From Sphingobacteriales bacterium (lineage in GTDB: Bacteria > Bacteroidota > Bacteroidia > Sphingobacteriales > Sphingobacteriaceae), in contig RDYW01000032.1 of the NCBI GenBank assembly GCA_004293485.1, positions 1-64,000 of the forward strand: a stretch of 64,000 nt of DNA. The letters run 5' to 3'. The notes beneath the pieces are model-generated. The model searched no databases. It had not been told where the DNA came from and was given only the letters and a program-made list of their open reading frames with translations. Position numbers and translations under genes: made by a program. Position 1 is the stretch's first letter. Every line of letters starts with the position of its first letter. Below are positions 19,222 to 28,225 of this stretch, piece after piece.

Positions 19222-19566
19222 TTACCTACCGCTACTTTTAAAACTACCAAAAATAATTTTTAAGAATGATAATACAAGAGCAAAAATCATGGCCGACCAA
19301 AAGCCGCTTGTGCTAAAACCCGATAAAAAATTATCAACCAACAATACCATACATACTGTAATAATAAACGACATTAAACCTAGCGACAAAACATTAATAG
19401 GAAAAGTTAATATCCTTAAAACAAAACCAATAGTTGCATTGGCTAGTGCCAAAAGAACACCCACAATAATTGCAGTTATAAATCCATTTACCTGAACACC
19501 AGGTACAAAATATGACGCTAAAGCAACCGCTAAGCCGGTTAATAAAATTTCAGTTATAAATTTCAT
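19222..19566 (-). CDS. YvlD-like 4-TMS membrane protein (phage holin family IV, PF04020)
   Basis: A 114-aa integral membrane protein with four predicted hydrophobic helices spanning almost its full length. It matches the YvlD/PF04020 family: FITEILLTGLAVALASYFVPGVQV at the start (shown in part), then FITAIIVGVLLALANATIG, and LTFPINVLSLGLMSF. The family label includes 'phage holin', but the gene is chromosomal, widespread and has no phage neighbours. It lies 16 bp downstream of the TerC-family gene on the same strand and is probably co-transcribed. The role is unknown; YvlD proteins are often in envelope-stress regulons. Confidence 0.85.
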   Translation of the reverse strand: MKFITEILLTGLAVALASYFVPGVQVNGFITAIIVGVLLALANATIGFVLRILTFPINVLSLGLMSFIITVCMVLLVDNFLSGFSTSGFWSAMIFALVLSFLKIIFGSFKSSGR

Positions 19567-19582
19567 ATATGTGCCTATTTGT

Positions 19583-20371
19583 TTATTGTAAATTATTTGA
19601 GTGCGGTGTATTTCTTAATTGCAATGTTTTACTATGTTTATTTTTCATTTTAAGATTTAGCATTTCCACCAGCACCGAAAAAGCCATAGCAAAATAAATA
19701 TAGCCTTTTGGTATATGCTGCTCGAACCCTTCGGCCAGTAACGACACGCCAATTAATAGTAGAAAAGATAGGGCTAGTATTTTAACTGTAGGGTGTTGGT
19801 TTACAAAATTTGATATTGCACCTGCCGATACCATCATTACCGCTACGGCAATAATTACGGCGGCTATCATTACTTCGATATGCTCGGCCATGCCTACGGC
19901 AGTAATTACCGAATCTAGCGAAAACACAATATCTAAAATTAAAATCTGAATAATAGTGGAAGTAAATGAGTGCGGTTTATGCTTGCTTTGGTGTTCGGGT
20001 TCGCCTTCAAGTTTTTGGTGAATTTCGTGTGTACTTTTATAAATTAAAAATAAACCGCCAATAATTAAAATTAAATCTCGGCCCGATAATGCCATTTGTT
20101 CTAACAAACTTGCATTGGTTACATTTATCCATTGGCCTATATTAAATAAGGGGTTGGTAAGTTTCATGATAAAGCTTAAAGATAGTAGCAATAATACACG
20201 AGTAATCATGGCTAAGGCCAAACCCAGTTGCCTAGCTTTTTTTTGCTTATCAAGGGGAAGCTTACCTGCCAAAATAGATATAAAAACAATGTTATCAATA
20301 CCTAGTACGATTTCTAAAACGGTTAAGGTAAGTAACGAAATCCAAATTTCGGGTGTGTTCATCCAATCCAT
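19583..20371 (-). CDS. TerC-family integral membrane protein
   Basis: A 262-aa membrane protein of the TerC family (PF03741), with about seven hydrophobic segments. The family hallmark LEIVLGIDNIVFISILAGKLP is near the N-terminus (shown in part; includes the conserved E and DN), and the internal repeat ILDIVFSLDSVITAVGMA repeats the acidic motif. These acidic pairs are thought to coordinate metal; related proteins export Mn2+ to protect exported metalloenzymes, or confer tellurite resistance. A short cytosolic tail rich in K and H ends the protein. It is followed by the YvlD-like gene after 16 bp. Substrate not known. Confidence 0.88.
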   Translation of the reverse strand: MDWMNTPEIWISLLTLTVLEIVLGIDNIVFISILAGKLPLDKQKKARQLGLALAMITRVLLLLSLSFIMKLTNPLFNIGQWINVTNASLLEQMALSGRDLILIIGGLFLIYKSTHEIHQKLEGEPEHQSKHKPHSFTSTIIQILILDIVFSLDSVITAVGMAEHIEVMIAAVIIAVAVMMVSAGAISNFVNQHPTVKILALSFLLLIGVSLLAEGFEQHIPKGYIYFAMAFSVLVEMLNLKMKNKHSKTLQLRNTPHSNNLQ

Positions 20372-20423
20372 AGGTTGTTAATTTAGGTTAAAAATAAATA
20401 AAAAGGGTGTATATGCCATATAT

Positions 20424-21428
20424 TTAGGGTAAATTATATACCATACCAATAGATAGCGCTTGGCTGGTTTGCAGTGCGTTGCTAAAATCATCATCGTAAA
20501 GTGCAACACCGTTTACCATTACATTAATAAATTTATTTACTTTGGCGGTAAGGGTTACATCTAATCGTTGGTCGATATGCCTAATTTTTTCGTAAGCTGC
20601 AAACATCAAATAACGCGATTTTAGGTTTAAATTTGGGGCAATATTTTTATCAAAATTAGCTACTACTTGGAAAGCAAGCTCATTTCTAAAAACTTTACCA
20701 ATAGGTACACCAAAGTTTTTAGGATTATTTTTATACAAAGTTGTATCCAATACAAATGTTTGGCGGGCTGTACCTGTGCCTAAGCGTAAGCTAAAATAAG
20801 TTACGGGTTTATATTCGAAACCTACCGATTCGGTAACGTAACCAGGTGCCATAAAATTTGAAATACTTGTACGGGTTTCGTTTCCAGTAGCATCTTTACC
20901 AAAGTTATAACCAATATCAAATTGCGACTCGAAACTAAGTGAACCAAAAAAATACCAGTTTTTTGAAATTTGCAATGCAGCTTTATTATCAATAAAAATG
21001 CGGTCGTTTGTTTTTCGCTCTAGCTGGTTTCGGTTTTTAAGTTTGCCATAAATTAAATCGAGCTGGGTAATATAGTTTACACGTTCTTTATTATACTCTG
21101 CTTTATATAAAAACTGGCCACCTAGTGCCAACGAATTTACCCCTCCCCCACTCCAATTATTACTAAATGCTGCTTGGTTTATATTAAGGCTAATGGTACT
21201 TTGTGTACGCCAATAGTTAATTTTAATATTTAACAATTGTGGCTTAATGGTAGTTTTTTTAATAAAGTTAATTGGATTTTTGCTTGCTAACGGATTTTTT
21301 TTTGGGTTGCTTACTTGTGTTTTTATGGTATCTATTTGCGGTATTTCGGTTTGTGCCTTTGCAGTTATGGTAAATACCAATATGTAGGCTAAAATTATAA
21401 AAACAGTGTGTTGTAATTTTTTTCTCAT
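20424..21428 (-). CDS. DUF3078 family outer-membrane protein
   Basis: A 334-aa exported protein. The signal peptide (residues 1-25) ends at AKAQ. The mature chain matches DUF3078 (PF11276), a Bacteroidota family. Recognisable parts are INYWRTQSTISLNINQAAFSNNWSGGG-type start (seen around 68-93), then alternating aromatic beta strands (YFSLRLGTGTARQTF) and a final strand ALSIGMVYNLP, consistent with an outer-membrane beta barrel. The function of the family is unknown. It stands alone with its own -7 box upstream. TerC starts 52 bp downstream on the same strand. Confidence 0.82.
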   Translation of the reverse strand: MRKKLQHTVFIILAYILVFTITAKAQTEIPQIDTIKTQVSNPKKNPLASKNPINFIKKTTIKPQLLNIKINYWRTQSTISLNINQAAFSNNWSGGGVNSLALGGQFLYKAEYNKERVNYITQLDLIYGKLKNRNQLERKTNDRIFIDNKAALQISKNWYFFGSLSFESQFDIGYNFGKDATGNETRTSISNFMAPGYVTESVGFEYKPVTYFSLRLGTGTARQTFVLDTTLYKNNPKNFGVPIGKVFRNELAFQVVANFDKNIAPNLNLKSRYLMFAAYEKIRHIDQRLDVTLTAKVNKFINVMVNGVALYDDDFSNALQTSQALSIGMVYNLP

Positions 21429-21478
21429 TTTATTTTATTGGTGTGTATATCACTTAAAAGCCCATAATTTCGTTTTTG

Positions 21479-21486
21479 CAAATATA
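21479..21486 (-). promoter_or_regulatory. -7 box (TATATTTG, minus strand) of the DUF3078 gene; note on 21429-21763
   Basis: On the minus strand this reads TATATTTG, an exact TAnnTTTG match, 50 bp before the DUF3078 start. The rest of the 335-bp gap 21429-21763 is AT-rich, and I see no other gene, hairpin or repeat in it. Confidence 0.55.
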
Positions 21487-21763
21487 GTATATCGATATCA
21501 TTATTATAAACTTCACTTTCGAAAATTATATGACTATGCGCCTGTTAGCTTTTTTGTATTTACATAAATTTATAACGTAATTATACAAGTAAATATCCCA
21601 CAATGGTTAGTTAATAGGTATAATTAATGCTTTAAGCGAAGGGTTTAATGCCTTATTATTTGGCTATTAAAGCGTAATTATTTTTTTATAAGCGGTATAA
21701 AATAGGTAAAGCTTTACCATTAATTTTAAAAACTAAACGGGTATTAAAGGATATTTCATTAAT

Positions 21764-23962
21764 TTACAATGTAAGTAAACCAAACATTTTTAGGCTTTTA
21801 ACTTGTTTGTTATACCAAAAGGGTTCGAAATCATTGTTGGTATATGTTTCGAAACTATTTTTTAAATGTTGCCAAGTTGTAATACTGGGGCAGTGGGGGC
21901 TTAATAGTGCAAGTGTGTTTATTAACCATTGGCCTTCGGTTTTGTTACATGTAATAACTTTGGTGTGTACGTTGCTGTTAAATGTTAGGTTAGCCATTTC
22001 CCATTGTTTTCCTTTTTTACTTTTTGTAAAAAAAGTAATTTGTGGTTGGTTTCCTATCCATACAATTTTTGCCGTAGGTTTTACTGGCGTAAAATCCTCC
22101 GCGTTAAGCGCTTGAATAATAAAATTGGGGTGTATGCTTGTTTTGGGCGTTTTAAAATCGAACCAATTTTGAAGTGGGAAATCTAAACATTGCTTGTGCA
22201 TATAGTTGTATAGCGATTTTTTTAAACCGTAGCTAAAAAGCTCGTGAGTGGCCCCAGTTTTATCTTCAAACTCAAGGTCGTTATTGGCAAAAGTGCCCAC
22301 CATACTGCTTTGTTTTTGTACTTTATACTCATCGGGCGATAAGCCTACGGGGCTATGCGCCGTCATGGCAAACTGGTGCCAAAAAGCCGATTGTAATATA
22401 CCTGCAGCAAACATTTGGCGTACCATTTCTAAAGAGTCGATAGTTTCTTGGGCCGATTGGGTAGGGAAGCCATACATTAAATAAGCATGTACCATAATGC
22501 CCGCTTGGGTAAAATTTCGGGTAACTTGGGCTACTTGTGCTACGGTTACTCCTTTTTGTATGAGTTGCAAAAGGCGGTCGCTGGCTACTTCTAATCCGCC
22601 ACTAATGGCCACACATCCTGAGGCTTTTAATAGTAAACAAAGGTCGGCGGTAAAGCTTTTTTCGAACCTTATATTCGTCCACCAGGTTACGGTTAAATTG
22701 CGGCGAATAATTTCTAAAGCTACATCTCGCATTAAAGCAGGCGGTGCTGCTTCATCTACAAAATGGAAACCATTTTGCCCTGTTTTAGCAATTAATTCTT
22801 CGATTCTATTGCATAATAAATTGGCAGTTAATGGTTCATAATTTTTTATATAATCTAACGATATATCACAAAAAGTGCATTTTCCCCAATAGCAGCCGTG
22901 TGCCATGGTTAGTTTATTCCATCGGCCATCGCTCCATAAACGGTGCATTGGGTTGGCTATTTCTATTACCGATATGTATTTATCTAAGTATAAATTGCTA
23001 TAATCGGGAGTGCCAAGTTCAAATTGTTTATACTCTTTACATTGGGTATTATTAAAATAAGTTACCACGCCGTTTAACAGCATAAAAGTTCGTTTTAAGC
23101 TGGTAATAGGTCGTTTATTTTGCACAAAAGCTAACAAATTTTCGATGGGGGCTTCGCCATCGTCGAGGGTTATAAAATCAAAAAACTCGAACACTCGGGC
23201 ATCCGATACCGACCTTAATTCGGTATTGGCAAAGCCACCACCCATAGCAATTTTTATGTTGGGATAATGTTTTTTTAGCCATTGGGCGATGCGAAATGCA
23301 GCATATAAATTACCCGGAAAAGGTACCGATAAGGCTACTATTGTAGGATTTATGCTTGCTATGCGTTGTTGTAATATCTCAATCAGTAGCGTATCGATGT
23401 AGGTATATTTTTGATTTAGTGATTGGTATATTTTATCAAAACTATTGGCCGACCTAGCTAATCGTTCGGCATATCGGCTAAAGCCAAAATGTGCATCCAC
23501 ACACTCTACTATTAAATCCGAAATATCTTCGAGATAAAGGGTTGCCAAGTGTTTGGCTTTATCATGTGTAGCCATGGTACCAAACGCCCACGCTAGGTTT
23601 TCTATCTGCGCAAAGCGAGATGCTTGAGGCAAAAAACTTTCTTTACAAATTTGTAAAGCAAGGGTAGGGTTATATCCTTGCAAAAATGAAATAACGGCAT
23701 CAATAGTATTTATGTAACTATTTTTAAGGGCTAAAATGCGCTGGGCATTTTCGGATAATGGTTTTATAGATGTATTAACGTGGGTAAATAGCTTAAGTAA
23801 ACCTGTTTTCGAAAAAAGTTGAAGGATTACCTCGATACCTAAATCTGCTTGATAGCAATCAATATGTTTGGTGTTTAAAAAGCCCTTTAGGTACGCACTG
23901 GCAGGATATGGCGTATTTAGCTGCGTAAATGGCGGAGTAATGATGCATATTGTGTAAGACAT
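21764..23962 (-). CDS. B12-binding-domain radical SAM protein
   Basis: A 732-aa enzyme with the cobalamin-dependent radical SAM layout. The N-terminal half contains a Rossmann-like B12-binding fold (NPTIVALSVPFPGNLYAAF, then KIAMGGGFANTEL). The SAM/[4Fe-4S] motif follows at C357-x4-C362-x2-C365 (GCYWGKCTFCDI). Spacing is CX4CX2C rather than the canonical CX3CX2C, as happens in some of these families. A TIM-barrel segment with MVHAYLMYGFPTQSAQET follows, then a C-terminal domain of about 130 residues with no recognised match. Substrate is unknown; members methylate unactivated carbons or rearrange radicals. There is no neighbouring biosynthetic gene cluster. Confidence 0.85.
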   Translation of the reverse strand: MSYTICIITPPFTQLNTPYPASAYLKGFLNTKHIDCYQADLGIEVILQLFSKTGLLKLFTHVNTSIKPLSENAQRILALKNSYINTIDAVISFLQGYNPTLALQICKESFLPQASRFAQIENLAWAFGTMATHDKAKHLATLYLEDISDLIVECVDAHFGFSRYAERLARSANSFDKIYQSLNQKYTYIDTLLIEILQQRIASINPTIVALSVPFPGNLYAAFRIAQWLKKHYPNIKIAMGGGFANTELRSVSDARVFEFFDFITLDDGEAPIENLLAFVQNKRPITSLKRTFMLLNGVVTYFNNTQCKEYKQFELGTPDYSNLYLDKYISVIEIANPMHRLWSDGRWNKLTMAHGCYWGKCTFCDISLDYIKNYEPLTANLLCNRIEELIAKTGQNGFHFVDEAAPPALMRDVALEIIRRNLTVTWWTNIRFEKSFTADLCLLLKASGCVAISGGLEVASDRLLQLIQKGVTVAQVAQVTRNFTQAGIMVHAYLMYGFPTQSAQETIDSLEMVRQMFAAGILQSAFWHQFAMTAHSPVGLSPDEYKVQKQSSMVGTFANNDLEFEDKTGATHELFSYGLKKSLYNYMHKQCLDFPLQNWFDFKTPKTSIHPNFIIQALNAEDFTPVKPTAKIVWIGNQPQITFFTKSKKGKQWEMANLTFNSNVHTKVITCNKTEGQWLINTLALLSPHCPSITTWQHLKNSFETYTNNDFEPFWYNKQVKSLKMFGLLTL

Positions 23963-24109
23963 GTTTTTTATTTTATAGCCTTAAGATTGCTTATGTAAAA
24001 AAAGCATCTTTTTAGTTTGTAAATTATATCATTGATTTAAAATAGGTGATATAATTTTATATTATTTGCTTAGGTAAAAAATTACCAACTACGAAATGGG
24101 CAAAAAAAA

Positions 24110-24748
24110 CTAGCCTTTTAATTCTGTCACCAAAGCATCAAAAGCATTTTTTAAATCGCTTAATTGTTGTTCTAGCAAAGCTATTCTGTTTTCTAAACCG
24201 CTGGTTTTAAGTTCTGGTTCGTTGTTAAAATCGGGCAAAGTAAAATCGGGTAATCCGTTAAACAAATGAGTAAAACGTACTTCTTTTTGCCCAGCTTTAC
24301 GTGGCACTTCTACAATGTATGGGTTTTCGCCTTCCATTAGTTGATTTAAAACTTGGTTAACCTCATCTAATGATTCAAATTCGTATAATCTCCCCGAATG
24401 GGCATTTAACTCGCCAGGTGTTTGGGCGCCACGTAAAAAAAGCAGACAAATTAAGGCAAGTTGTGCCGGTACAAACGGGAAAACAATAGCAAAATTATGT
24501 TTGTATTTTGTGCTACGGCTAGTACCGCCAGTGGCGGTAGATATTAAGCCTTTGCGTTTTAAGGTATCTAAAGCGTTAATTAACTCATTATCATCGTACT
24601 GTACTAAAGGTTTACGGGCCGTTTTTTGGTTACAAGCCGCCGCTAAGGCGTTTAGCGTTAAGGGGTAATAATCGGGCGTAGTTTTGCATTTTTCCATTAA
24701 TGCACCTAAAATGCGTGTTTCGGTAGAGCTAAGTATGGGTATTTGCAT
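24110..24748 (-). CDS. YceH family protein (DUF480)
   Basis: A 212-aa soluble protein of the YceH/DUF480 family (PF04337), made of two winged-helix domains. The diagnostic N-terminus is present: LSSTETRILGALMEKCKTTPDYYPLTLNAL (shown as the segment from residue 5; key residues E8, R11, L13, P24, Y26, P28, L29). It continues through AACNQKTARKP and the mid-domain LLFLRGAQTPGELNAHSGRLYEF. A C-terminal coiled-coil (RIALLEQQLSDLKNAFDAL) is a usual addition. No function is established; a link to cell-envelope or regulatory roles is only suggested. It lies 25 bp downstream of the deoxyhypusine-synthase homologue on the same strand. Confidence 0.9.
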   Translation of the reverse strand: MQIPILSSTETRILGALMEKCKTTPDYYPLTLNALAAACNQKTARKPLVQYDDNELINALDTLKRKGLISTATGGTSRSTKYKHNFAIVFPFVPAQLALICLLFLRGAQTPGELNAHSGRLYEFESLDEVNQVLNQLMEGENPYIVEVPRKAGQKEVRFTHLFNGLPDFTLPDFNNEPELKTSGLENRIALLEQQLSDLKNAFDALVTELKG

Positions 24749-24773
24749 TTTTTATGTTGGTTTGGTTACAATC

Positions 24774-25751
24774 TTATTGATTTAAAATCCAAGCAAAAAT
24801 AAGGGGTACTACAATGGTAGCATCCGATTCTACAATAAATTTTGGGGTATGTATATCTAATTTTCCCCAAGTAATTTTTTCGTTAGGCACCGCACCCGAA
24901 TACGAGCCATAAGAGGTGGTAGAGTCGGATATTTGGCAAAAGTAGCTCCAAAAAGGTATATTTTCTATTTCCATATCTTGATAAAGCATAGGTACTACGC
25001 AAATTGGGAAATCGCCTGCAATGCCCCCTCCTATTTGAAAAAAACCTACTCCTTTGCCTGCTGAATTTTTAATGTACCAATCGGCAAGGTATGCCATATA
25101 TTGTATGCCATTTTTTACGGTATGTACATTTAATTCGTTTTTAATTACATAAGAGGCAAATATATTTCCCATAGTCGAATCTTCCCAACCTGGTACGATA
25201 ATAGGTAGATTTTTTTCGGCAGCAGCCAACATCCACGAGTTTTTAGGGTCTATTTCGTAATACTGCTCTAAAACACCGCTTAACAGCATTTTATACATAA
25301 ATTCGTGTGGAAAAAAAGCTTCGCTAGCATCGTTGGCATCTTTCCAAAGTTTGTAAATATGCTTTTGCAATCGTCGGAAAGCCTCTTCTTCGGGTATACA
25401 GGTATCGGTTACACGGTTGTAATGGTTTTCTAGCAAATCCCATTCGTCTTGAGGACTTAAATCGCGGTAATGGGGTACTCGTTTGTAATGCGAATGGGCT
25501 ACAAGGTTCATTATATCTTCCTCGAGGTTGGCACCTGTGCAAGAAATAATAGCCACTTTATCTTGCCTAATCATTTCTGCCAACGATATACCTAGCTCGG
25601 CAGTGCTCATGGCTCCTGCCAAAGTAACCATCATTTTACCTCCCTCAAGCAAATGAGTTTCGTAGCCTTTTGCGGCATCCATTAGGGCGGCAGCATTAAA
25701 ATGTAAGTAGTTTTTTTCTATAAACTGTGATATTGGACCTTTTGCAAGCAT
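24774..25751 (-). CDS. Deoxyhypusine synthase family protein
   Basis: A 325-aa NAD-dependent deoxyhypusine-synthase homologue. In eukaryotes and archaea DHS transfers the aminobutyl group of spermidine to eIF5A. Bacteria lack eIF5A, and bacterial homologues are thought to make or use polyamines such as homospermidine. Conserved DHS features include MMVTLAGAMSTAELGISLAEMI (shown in part), IVPGWEDSTMGNIF, GGGIAGDFP, and the catalytic-lysine region TWGKLD with K297 matching the essential DHS lysine. The segment after it (ESDATIVVPL) is also conserved. It precedes yceH by 25 bp. No ornithine or arginine decarboxylase gene is nearby. Confidence 0.87.
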   Translation of the reverse strand: MLAKGPISQFIEKNYLHFNAAALMDAAKGYETHLLEGGKMMVTLAGAMSTAELGISLAEMIRQDKVAIISCTGANLEEDIMNLVAHSHYKRVPHYRDLSPQDEWDLLENHYNRVTDTCIPEEEAFRRLQKHIYKLWKDANDASEAFFPHEFMYKMLLSGVLEQYYEIDPKNSWMLAAAEKNLPIIVPGWEDSTMGNIFASYVIKNELNVHTVKNGIQYMAYLADWYIKNSAGKGVGFFQIGGGIAGDFPICVVPMLYQDMEIENIPFWSYFCQISDSTTSYGSYSGAVPNEKITWGKLDIHTPKFIVESDATIVVPLIFAWILNQ

Positions 25752-25843
25752 AATTTACTATTTTGCACAAAAATATAATTTATATTATTTATTAGCCGAT
25801 TTATTAAAAATTGTTACCCTTGTAATTTACCAAAAGTAACCAC

Positions 25844-26986
25844 ATGAAAATAAAATACTTTAGTTTACTACTTATTTTAATACTTCCGCTAGGCCTGTAC
25901 GCACAAATAAAATTGATAAAAAAAATTTCAACAAAATTACTATCCAACGATACTACAAGACACAATAGCTTTTTACCTGTACCAGTATTTGGTTACTCGC
26001 AAGAGGCTGGCTTACAGTTAGGTATAGCTGGTATTTATTCGTTTTACACGGATATTAATAACCTTAATAATAAAGCATCTACCTTGTTTACCAATTTAAT
26101 ATACAGTACCAAAGGGCAAAACAGAATATCATTAAAAACCGATATATGGTCTAAAAATAACAGCTACCATATAATAGGTGATATTAGGCTTGCCCAAACA
26201 GCTTTTGATTTTTTTGGATTAGGCAACAGCACAAAATTTATAGATGCCGATAAATTACTATTAAGGCAAACACGATTTGGAGCTGATGTTGAAAAAGAAT
26301 TTTTTAAAAATTTATATTTAGGCTTAGGAGCCGAGTTTGACAAGCAAAAAATTAAAGATGTAATACCAGGAGGTATTTTTACAAGTAAAACGGAAAGTGA
26401 TAAAACTGGTGGCGAGGCTCTTTTTTTGAAATTAACCCAACTTTACGATAGCCGTAACAACAGCATTTATCCCGATAAAGGATATTATGTGCGTACACGT
26501 TTTGGTATTGCCCCTGATTTTTTTGGTGGTAATAATTTTACTGGTAACCACATAGATGTAGATTTTAGATTGTTTAAAAAAATGGGAAAAAACCTAATTT
26601 TAGGTATAAACGCTAATTTTGAAGCACTAAATTATACCAAAAATGTAGAAGCATTTTACTTTATGCCCCAATTAGGCGGCGACCAAATGATGCGTGGTTA
26701 CTACATTGGCCGCCTTAGAGGGCAAAACTTACTAGCCTCGCAAGCCGAATTACGCTACCGTATTGTACCCCGCTTGGGTATTGTAGGTTTTATGGGTACG
26801 GGTATGGTATACCAAAACAGCGAATTAGCTTTGCGCAACTTAAAACCAAATTATGGTGTAGGTGCCCGTTTCTTTTTCGATTTAGAAAAAGCATTAAGCC
26901 TGCGCCTTGATTATGGTATTGGAGAAAAGCCCGAAGGCGAAAAAAGAATTTCGGGGTTTTATATTTCGTTAGGCGAAGCGTTTTAA
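25844..26986 (+). CDS. BamA/TamA-superfamily surface-antigen outer-membrane protein without POTRA domains
   Basis: A 380-aa exported protein with a cleavable signal peptide (1-20, ending GLYA). The rest is predicted beta barrel of the Omp85 'surface antigen' type (PF01103). Evidence is alternating amphipathic strands, the motif GGDQMMRGYYIGRLRG, which carries the family's (V/M)RG(F/Y) signature around residues 281-296, and the terminal strand SGFYISLGEAF ending in aromatic F. No POTRA repeats precede the barrel, so it is a small Omp85 relative. It may act in outer-membrane transport or assembly; the substrate is unknown. No linked gene. Confidence 0.8.
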   Translation: MKIKYFSLLLILILPLGLYAQIKLIKKISTKLLSNDTTRHNSFLPVPVFGYSQEAGLQLGIAGIYSFYTDINNLNNKASTLFTNLIYSTKGQNRISLKTDIWSKNNSYHIIGDIRLAQTAFDFFGLGNSTKFIDADKLLLRQTRFGADVEKEFFKNLYLGLGAEFDKQKIKDVIPGGIFTSKTESDKTGGEALFLKLTQLYDSRNNSIYPDKGYYVRTRFGIAPDFFGGNNFTGNHIDVDFRLFKKMGKNLILGINANFEALNYTKNVEAFYFMPQLGGDQMMRGYYIGRLRGQNLLASQAELRYRIVPRLGIVGFMGTGMVYQNSELALRNLKPNYGVGARFFFDLEKALSLRLDYGIGEKPEGEKRISGFYISLGEAF

Positions 26987-27159
26987 GTAAATTTAGTTGT
27001 ATTATTTAAAAAAAAATAAAAAGCAAATGGGTAAGGCAACCATCTTATTTTACCAAAATTTTATACATACAGCACTTATTATAATGTAAAAAAAATACCT
27101 AACATAATTTAATTCAAAAAATACAGCGTAAATACATACACGTTTACAGGTATAACACT

Positions 27160-27167
27160 TATTTTTG
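27160..27167 (+). promoter_or_regulatory. -7 box (TATTTTTG) immediately upstream of rluD
   Basis: TATTTTTG ends 5 nt before the rluD ATG at 27173, implying a leaderless or near-leaderless mRNA. No convincing TTTG -33 box is seen. The preceding gap (26987-27159) shows no gene. Confidence 0.4.
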
Positions 27168-27172
27168 CCTTT

Positions 27173-28207
27173 ATGGATGAAAATGATTTATATGAAAGCG
27201 AAACCGACTTATTTGAGCATTACAACATAAAGGTAGATAAGGGCCAAGGTTTATTGCGGATTGATAAATTTTTAATTCTAAGGGTAGAAAATGCCTCGCG
27301 AAACCGAATACAAAATGCTATTGATGCCGGCAATGTATTAGTAAATGGTAAAATTATAAAAGCTAGCTACCGGGTAAAACCAGCCGACGAAATTAGCATA
27401 GTAATGCCTCAGCCTTTACGCGATGATACCGTTTACCCCGAAAATATTGCATTAAATATAATATATGAAGATAAAGACGTACTGTTAGTTAATAAATCAG
27501 CGGGCATGGTGGTTCACCCAGGTTTTGGTAATTGGAGTGGTACACTTGTAAATGCTTTGGCCTACCATATTAATACACAATTACCACAATTGCCAGGCAA
27601 TGTAAACCGCCCAGGCTTGGTGCATAGGATTGATAAAGACACATCGGGCTTATTGCTTATTAGTAAAAACGAAATTGCTATGACCTATCTAGCCAAGCAA
27701 TTTTATAACCACACCATTACCCGAAAATATATTGCCCTTGTATGGGGCGATTTAAAAACCGATGGTAGCGTGAGTGGTTACATTGGCCGAAGTGCCAAAG
27801 ATAGGCGTGTGATGGAAGTGTATAATGATGCCGAAAAAGGAAAATGGAGCCTTACGCATTACACCGTTTTAGAACGTTTTAATTACGTTACCCTTATTGC
27901 TTGCCAGCTAGAAACTGGCCGTACCCACCAAATTAGGGCACATTTAAAACACATAGGGCACCCATTATTTGCCGATGCTACTTATGGTGGTGATAAAATA
28001 AGAAAAGGCACTATTTTTGCCAAATACAAAACTTTTGTAGAAAACTGCTTTAATTTAATGCCTAGGCAAGCCTTACATGCCCTATCATTAGGCTTTACGC
28101 ATCCTACAAGTAAACAAAATATGTATTTTGAAACCAATTTACCCAGCGATTTTTTAGCCGTAATAAATAAATGGCGAAGTTATATTGCCTATACAGATGC
28201 TATTTAA
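27173..28207 (+). CDS. rluD: RluA/RluD-family 23S rRNA pseudouridine synthase
   Basis: A 344-aa pseudouridine synthase of the RluA superfamily. An S4 RNA-binding domain (about 30-90, with RIDKFLILRVENASRNRIQ) precedes the catalytic domain. The signature HRIDKDTSGLLL carries catalytic D154. KLT-like RTHQIRAHLKHIGHPLFAD follows further on. Length matches RluD, which makes pseudouridines 1911, 1915 and 1917 of 23S rRNA; RluA or RluC cannot be fully excluded. It has its own -7 box, and the class-IV aminotransferase follows after 18 bp and may be co-transcribed. Confidence 0.9.
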   Translation: MDENDLYESETDLFEHYNIKVDKGQGLLRIDKFLILRVENASRNRIQNAIDAGNVLVNGKIIKASYRVKPADEISIVMPQPLRDDTVYPENIALNIIYEDKDVLLVNKSAGMVVHPGFGNWSGTLVNALAYHINTQLPQLPGNVNRPGLVHRIDKDTSGLLLISKNEIAMTYLAKQFYNHTITRKYIALVWGDLKTDGSVSGYIGRSAKDRRVMEVYNDAEKGKWSLTHYTVLERFNYVTLIACQLETGRTHQIRAHLKHIGHPLFADATYGGDKIRKGTIFAKYKTFVENCFNLMPRQALHALSLGFTHPTSKQNMYFETNLPSDFLAVINKWRSYIAYTDAI

Positions 28208-28225
28208 TTTTTATATTTTTTATTG

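Noticed and set aside
19222-19566. Prophage remnant (holin-type annotations at 19222 and 33005)
   Set aside because: No capsid, integrase, endolysin or att-like repeats lie nearby. Both holin-family proteins are of types common on ordinary chromosomes.
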